From Massariosphaeria phaeospora (lineage: Eukaryota; Ascomycota; Dothideomycetes; Pleosporales), in NCBI GenBank assembly GCA_011032825.1, contig JAADJZ010000004.1, positions 248,001 to 312,000 on the forward strand: a stretch of 64,000 nucleotides of DNA. The letters run 5' to 3'. The position numbers and the translations under genes were made by a program. Numbering within the stretch: the stretch's first letter is position 1; each line of letters starts with the position of its first letter. The notes under the pieces were generated by a model that saw only the letters and a list, made by a program, of their open reading frames with translations, was not told the DNA's origin and did no database searches. Positions 58,918 to 64,000 of this stretch are shown one piece after another.

Positions 58918-60324
58918 ATGTCTCCGGACGCCGATGCAATCGCTGCTTGCGTCTTCTCTACATTCGAGCAGCTCCCGCAAAAGCGCAGACCGCGACCCCG
59001 CTCCGACGGAGCTCGAGAATGGGTCCCGCTCGCTGGGATTGTTCTAGTTAAGGGTAACTGCTCCAACGGGGCTTCAGCCTTACTGCCGTAAGCTTATGCT
59101 CATGGTTAGTGAAGATGGTCAGCTAGCTTGCGTGTCTCTAGGGTAAGCATGATATCTATTCATTGGAAGTAAATTGTTGCCATATGGTCCTGTCAATCTA
59201 ATTTGACTGTTTCATTTGCTAACACCCATAGCACTGGCATGAAATGCCTTCCAAGTTCCAAACTCCCACTCGCCAACGGCAACATCCTCCACGACTGGCA
59301 TGCCGAAGTCCTCGCCCTCCGCTCTTTCAACCGCTTCCTTTTGGACGAATGCCATCTCCTCTCGACCCTACCCTACCCCTCATCCCAATACATCCGACAG
59401 CGCCCGCCGATCGAACGCACAGAGACCGAACTACAACCTTTTACATTCAGAGAGGATGTAGAGATCCACATGTACTGCTCCGAAGCACCGTGTGGTGACG
59501 CGAGTATGGAGCTTATCATGCAGGCGCAGGACGATGCCACGCCATGGACAAGTCCTCTTTCAGTCGTGACTGGAACTTCCGATGTAGACAGGACTGGACA
59601 AGGAGAAGAACCCTTAGCAGTGCTCCGAGGACGCTCACACTTCGGCCACCTAGGAGCCGTCCGGTGCAAACCCTCACGCCCCGACGCTCCCATAACGCTC
59701 AGCAAATCCTGCACTGACAAGCTCGCGCTCACTCAAGCAACCTCGGTCCTCTCCTCACTCACCTCGCTACTCGTATCGCCGCGAAACGCATACCTCAAGT
59801 CCCTAGTCCTCCCAGACTCGCAACTCGTCCCATCAGCCTGCGAGCGCGCATTTTCTGGGTCTGGTCGCATGAGCGGCGTGACACAGGACATCGAGAAGAC
59901 TTGGCGAGGCGGGTACGCATGGCGCGGGTTCGAAGTTAGAGGGACGCAGAGAGAGTTTGCATGGAGCAAGCGTAGTGTAGGTGTTGCTGAGAAAGCGATG
60001 GCCTCGAACATAAGCGCGGTATGGACACCTTCCTGGCAAGAGACTCTGATTGGTGGTGTACTACAAGGACGCAAGCAATTCGACCCGCGGGGTGCCAGTC
60101 GGATTTGCAGACGCTCTCTGTGGAAGAGCGTGCTCGAGATTGTAGGGTTAGTAGGTATGCCTGCTTTGGTTGATGCTGTGCGGAAGGCGAATTATGGTGA
60201 GGTTAAGGGAGAGGCTTTGCTAGATGCGAGGAAGCTAGTCAAAGAGGACATGAGGAGGGAGGCGTTAAAGGGGTGGGTGCGGAATATTGGAGATGATGGC
60301 TTTGGGATAGAGCAGGAAGGTTAA
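58918..60324 (+). CDS. TAD1: tRNA-specific adenosine deaminase Tad1 (ADAT1)
   Basis: Three exons, 58918-59053, 59115-59142 (28 nt) and 59232-60324, encode 418 residues. The 28-nt exon supplies DGQLACVSLG and joins to TGMKCLPSSKLPLANGNILHDWHAEVLALRS. Zinc and catalysis: His78-Ala-Glu80, Cys142 in APCGD and Cys215 in SKSCTDK. The segment RCKPSRPDAPITLSKSCTDK matches the region that binds inositol hexakisphosphate in ADAR/ADAT1 enzymes. Tad1 deaminates A37 of tRNA-Ala to inosine. The AAG acceptor at 59112-59114 is less common but is the only one that keeps phase and the family sequence. Normal length for fungal Tad1. Confidence 0.93.
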
Positions 60325-60611
60325 CTCGGCTGTAGACACCAAGATAGTGACTTGGAGCTCAACTCGCAATTGCGTTTAATATACGTATCCTGGCATTGAA
60401 CATACTGATGAATACTAACCATCTAAATGGAACAGACCACCTATCGTGGTAGTTCAGTATGTCGGCTCGACCGCATTACTCTCAGAAATCTCATGCTCTT
60501 CCTTCCACGTCTTCCACTTTGCCGTGGCATGACCACCAAACACTTGCAGGCTATGCAACAACATTATCACAAACCCTGGCACAGAAGACCAGAGCCCAGA
60601 GGCGTGGACAA

Positions 60612-61789
60612 TCAACCCCTCCTGGAAGTAACCCTAAGCTTATCAGCAGTCGCAGTCGCAGTCGCATTCATGTTCTCCTGCTTTTTAACCTCCTTCTTCT
60701 CCTTCGGCGCATCCATGGACTTGGTCACAGGCTTGGGCAAGAATTTGCCAACCCGCTGCTGGTAGATTGCATACTCGGGATACTTCGATGCCGAGAGCAT
60801 TTCCGTTAACCACGTACTAGCTTGGAACAGGAACAGGTAGGACATGGCGCCCGCAAAAGTCCAGTTCATGAACACCCAGCTTTCACAGCAGCACCACTGG
60901 TACAAGCATACCCAAACCGCTTGCTCGGCCGCAAAGTTGGGGTGGCGCGACCAGCCCCAGAGCCCAGAGGTGTTGAACCCGCGATCCAGCTGTTCACGGG
61001 TGTAGGTATGGTCCTTGGGGACTTTGGCAGTTTCTTTGTATTGCGTTTTGGCTTGGTGGAAGTTCCATTGCTGCTGGTCGGCGTAGAATTCGACGAGGAC
61101 GAAGACGAAGATGAGTTTGGAGAAGAGGCTGTCATACTGGGTGATCTCGTTGCCGGTGATCCGGGAGTTGAGGAGGAGGATGTATGTAGGCGTTGTGACC
61201 AGCCACAAGAGGATCTGTGTCTTGTCAGAGTTGCAGCATGATGCAGCAGATATGATGGACTCACATTCTGGCCCAGAGATATAAAGGCGATGTTGAAGAG
61301 AACCATCCAGAAGGGTCCTACGTATTCCTTCACGATTGCCCATCTGTAATCCTCGGAGCCAACCGTGTACCCGCCTTTGCGCCAGTAGTTGAATGTCAAC
61401 CTAGCACCCCATAGCACCGAGACGGCCATGACATGATCCAGCCTAGTGGTAGGAAGACCAGAGAGATGCGCATACAGCGCATAATGGCAGTTGTGTATGG
61501 CGGGTATCAGGCTCCAAAGTCGGTCCACTTGCGAGTAATTTTTGTTGATCTCCGATACAATCAACACAAGCGGGGTGAGGAAGAGAGCAAAAGAAAGTGA
61601 TGTGACCAGTGGATTTGTCTCCAAATATAGATTTTGGAGAGCATCCAGGTCGTTGATTCGCTCGAAGACTTTCTGGGGGAGACTGTAGAGCTGAGGCAGG
61701 TACGGCAGAACGGTTTTCGAGAAGTCGGCGCAGTCGGGGAGGTCCTTGAGGTTAGGAAGCGCAATCGAAGTCGGACTTGAGAACAACAT
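60612..61789 (-). CDS. DUF1295 / steroid 5-alpha-reductase-like membrane protein
   Basis: Two exons, 61789-61265 and 61214-60612, give 375 residues with a 50-bp intron. There are about six hydrophobic segments. Conserved DUF1295 features are QVDRLWSLIPAIH, LWGARLTFNYWRKGGY, EDYRWAIVKEYVG, LWGWSRHPNFAAEQAVW and YPEYAIYQQRVGKFLP; the SRHPNF...E part is related to the NADPH-binding end of steroid reductases and isoprenylcysteine methyltransferases. It probably reduces or modifies a lipid in the endoplasmic reticulum membrane; the exact reaction is unknown. The C-terminal tail is Lys/Ala-rich. It is divergent from the topoisomerase gene (284 bp between starts) and converges on TAD1. Confidence 0.88.
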
Positions 61790-62073
61790 GTTGGCGAAGG
61801 TGATGTCCGTCGCAAGGGTTTTTGACAGTCTCTTATAACAACGTTGTTTGCTGGTTACTGGGACAAAGTGGGAGGCTGGGATGACCTCACGAGTTGGTGT
61901 CGCCGCCCAGCGACCTGGCGCTAACCCCGCCGGGTCACTAGCGTACGTCCGTGCGCCGATTTAACGCGCCTGCCAAAAATCGACGCGACTTCACATGACA
62001 CCTATTGCCCCGGCTCCCACGGTCAACATCGCTCAGCACACCTCTTCATGGTCGTCGTTGTCCGCAGCAAGGG

Positions 62074-64000
62074 ATGACAAGAATTCTTTGCGTGGCTGAG
62101 AAGCCTTCGATAGCAAAGGCGGTAGCAAACCATCTAGGCGGCCAAGCTCGAGCCGTACGTCTACTCCACACTGCCAAAAAAACAAAAGAGTTCTAACTAA
62201 TCTTCTGGCGAGCAGGAGAACGTCCGGGGCATCCAGTGGGTCAAGAACTACAGATTCGACTTCAATTTCCAGCGATGGGGCCAGTGTTCCGTTACATTTA
62301 CTTCCGTAGCAGGCCATATCCAAACCGCCGATTTCCCTGACAGGTATCGGAAATGGCACTCTTGCCAACCTGCAGAGCTCTTCGAGGCTCCCATCCAAAC
62401 CAAAGTCGCTGAAGTAAGTAACACTCAAATAGTGCGCATATCTAAGCTCGATCCTAATATGCGTAGGACAAGAAAGCTATTGCCACTAACATTGAGGCTC
62501 AAGCAAGAAATGCTTCCGTCCTATTTATCTGGACAGATTGTGACCGAGAAGGGGAGCATATCGGCACCGAGATACGCGATATTGCACTAAAGGTTAATCC
62601 ACGCATGGAAGTATGTCGAGCAAGATTCAGCAACATAGAGCGAGCGTCTGTATGCACCCCTACATACAATTGAAACTGCTGACCTATAGCTAGACACATT
62701 GTTCGGGCCGCGGCAAATCCAATTCCCTTAGATGATGCACAGGCTAACGCTGTCGCCGCCCGAATAGAGCTTGACCTCCGTTTGGGAGCTGCTTTTACTC
62801 GTATGCAGACCTTGGCCCTTCAACCCATGATTCCTCAGCAGGGCGAGCAAAGGAAAATCATCAGTTACGGCTCCTGCCAGTTTCCTACTCTCGGGTTTGT
62901 CGTCGATCGATATCTCCGTGTTCGGAACTTCGTCCCAGAGCCATTTTGGTACATCAAAGTTGTTCACGAAAAAGACGACATCAACGTCAGATTCTCCTGG
63001 GCGAGGGGCCATCTGTTCGATAGGATGGCCGTGACCATCATTTTCGAAAGATGCCTCATTGCAAAAATGGCGAAAGTAACGAAAATGCAGAAGAAGCCCA
63101 CGAAGAAATGGAAGCCGTTGCCACTAACGACAGTCGAACTCCAGAAAATGGGCAGCAGATTCTTGCGAATGACGTCGCAAGAAGTTATGAACGTCGCGGA
63201 AGGCTTGTATACCAAGGGATGGATCAGCTATCCCCGTACAGAGACCGACCAGTTTGACCTGGGGATGAATCTAAGGAACCTAGTTGAAAAACAGCAGCAA
63301 GATGGCCGTTGGGGCGACTTCGCCCAGGGCCTCATGAATGGTGGATTCAAGCAACCTCGCAGTGGCCGAAACAACGACAAAGCGCATCCACCCATTCATC
63401 CAGTTAACTATGTAGCATCGACTCAGCTGAACCCTAACGAACAGAAGGTGTACGAGTTTGTTGTTCGACGGTTTCTGGCATGCTGCTCCGAGGATGCCAC
63501 AGGTGAAGCCACAGATGTGGATATCGAATATGGCGGAGAGATCTTCCGAGCTCACGGCCTTACGGTGATAGCGAGAAACTACCTCGACGTTTACCCTTAC
63601 GACAGGTGGGAGAGCAGTCAGAATCTTCCACTATACACAGTTGGGGAGACCTTCGAGCCAAAGGAAGCCACGATGCAGGATGGACAGACTGCAGCTCCAG
63701 GCTATCTAACCGAGCCCGAGCTGATCTCTCTGATGGATGCGAACGGAATAGGTACAGATGCCACCATGGCCGAGCACATTGCGAAGATTCAAGAGCGAGA
63801 GTATGTCATCGCCAGACTCAAAGGAGCAGGAGCTGCGGCTAACGGCGGCGGAAACGGTGCTGCAACCCGCGGAGGCAGAGGCCGGGGGCGGGGTAGAGGA
63901 GGTCGCGGCGGCCGAGGAGGTGCAGCCGCCCAGAACGGAGGCGGCTCTACTGGCGGAGTGCAAGAACTGATTCCGACAACGCTTGGGATAGCTTTGATAG
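62074..64000 (+). CDS. TOP3: DNA topoisomerase III (type IA), 3' end beyond the window
   Basis: Four exons in view, 62074-62154, 62216-62413, 62467-62645 and 62694-64000; about 588 residues are present and the frame is open at the window edge. It starts MTRILCVAEKPSIAKAVANHL. The Toprim metal site is WTDCDREGEHIGTEI, domain organisation continues with ARIELDLRLGAAFTRMQTL, and the active-site Tyr332 is in WISYPRTETDQ. Near the end, a Gly/Arg-rich insert (about 63840-63957, RGGRGRGRGRGG type) separates EYVIARLKG from QELIPTTLGIALI. With Sgs1/BLM helicase and Rmi1, Top3 dissolves double Holliday junctions in the nucleus. The donor of the third intron (GTCTGT) is weak, and the acceptor is chosen to keep ERAHIVRAA in frame. 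Confidence 0.95.

Overview
The window is nuclear DNA of a filamentous ascomycete (Pezizomycotina), most likely a Dothideomycete. The evidence is short GT-AG introns (about 46-90 bp, a few longer), fungus-specific families (Zn2Cys6 regulator, Whi5-type repressor, Sls1, PAS kinase, LAA2-like adaptor protein, NT-C2 protein), and two DNA transposons whose stop codons look like repeat-induced point mutation. The species cannot be named from what I see. Exon joins were worked out by hand from splice sites, reading phase and remembered family alignments; none is confirmed by transcripts.

Layout. 0-10.4 kb: a GH5 glucanase-like enzyme without a secretion signal (-), a Whi5/Nrm1-type cell-cycle repressor (+), ribosomal protein uS3 (-), an SLC35F6-type membrane transporter (-) and an allantoate-permease-type MFS transporter (-). 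10.4-18.5 kb: mostly gene-poor, with one conserved-looking coiled-coil protein (-). 18.5-27.6 kb: a Zn2Cys6 regulator (+), a small C2H2 protein (-), the RNA polymerase III subunit RPC11 (-) divergent from an ankyrin protein (+), and an unknown proline-rich protein (-) divergent from splicing factor SF3b5 (+). 28.0-29.5 kb: a 1.4-kb Tc1-like DNA transposon. 29.9-37 kb: an epoxide-hydrolase-like enzyme (+), a TALE-homeodomain/C2H2 transcription factor (-), and a frameshifted, stop-containing gene of the 2EXR/F-box-like type (+). 38.3-45.1 kb: PAS kinase (-) and an LAA2-like clathrin-adaptor accessory protein (-). 46-51 kb is the accessory part of the window: satellites, a 63-bp inverted repeat, a 20-bp tandem array, and a 2.1-kb Fot1/Pogo transposon with perfect 44-bp ends. 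51-64 kb is core genome again: EF-1alpha (-), mitochondrial Sls1 (-), an NT-C2 protein (-), tRNA adenosine deaminase Tad1 (+), a DUF1295 membrane protein (-), and DNA topoisomerase III (+), cut by the window end.

Most genes are unrelated housekeeping functions and do not form a cluster. Several are easy to mis-annotate because they contain very small exons: 5 nt in EF-1alpha, 10 nt in RPC11, 13/17/24 nt in the NT-C2 gene, 23/26 nt in uS3, and 12 nt at the end of SF3b5. I see no CRISPR array, rRNA or convincing tRNA gene, and no convincing new multi-gene system. The most unusual parts are the repeat-rich block at 47.0-50.7 kb and the small dispersed repeat families that link it to positions 2.2, 8.0 and 35.1 kb.
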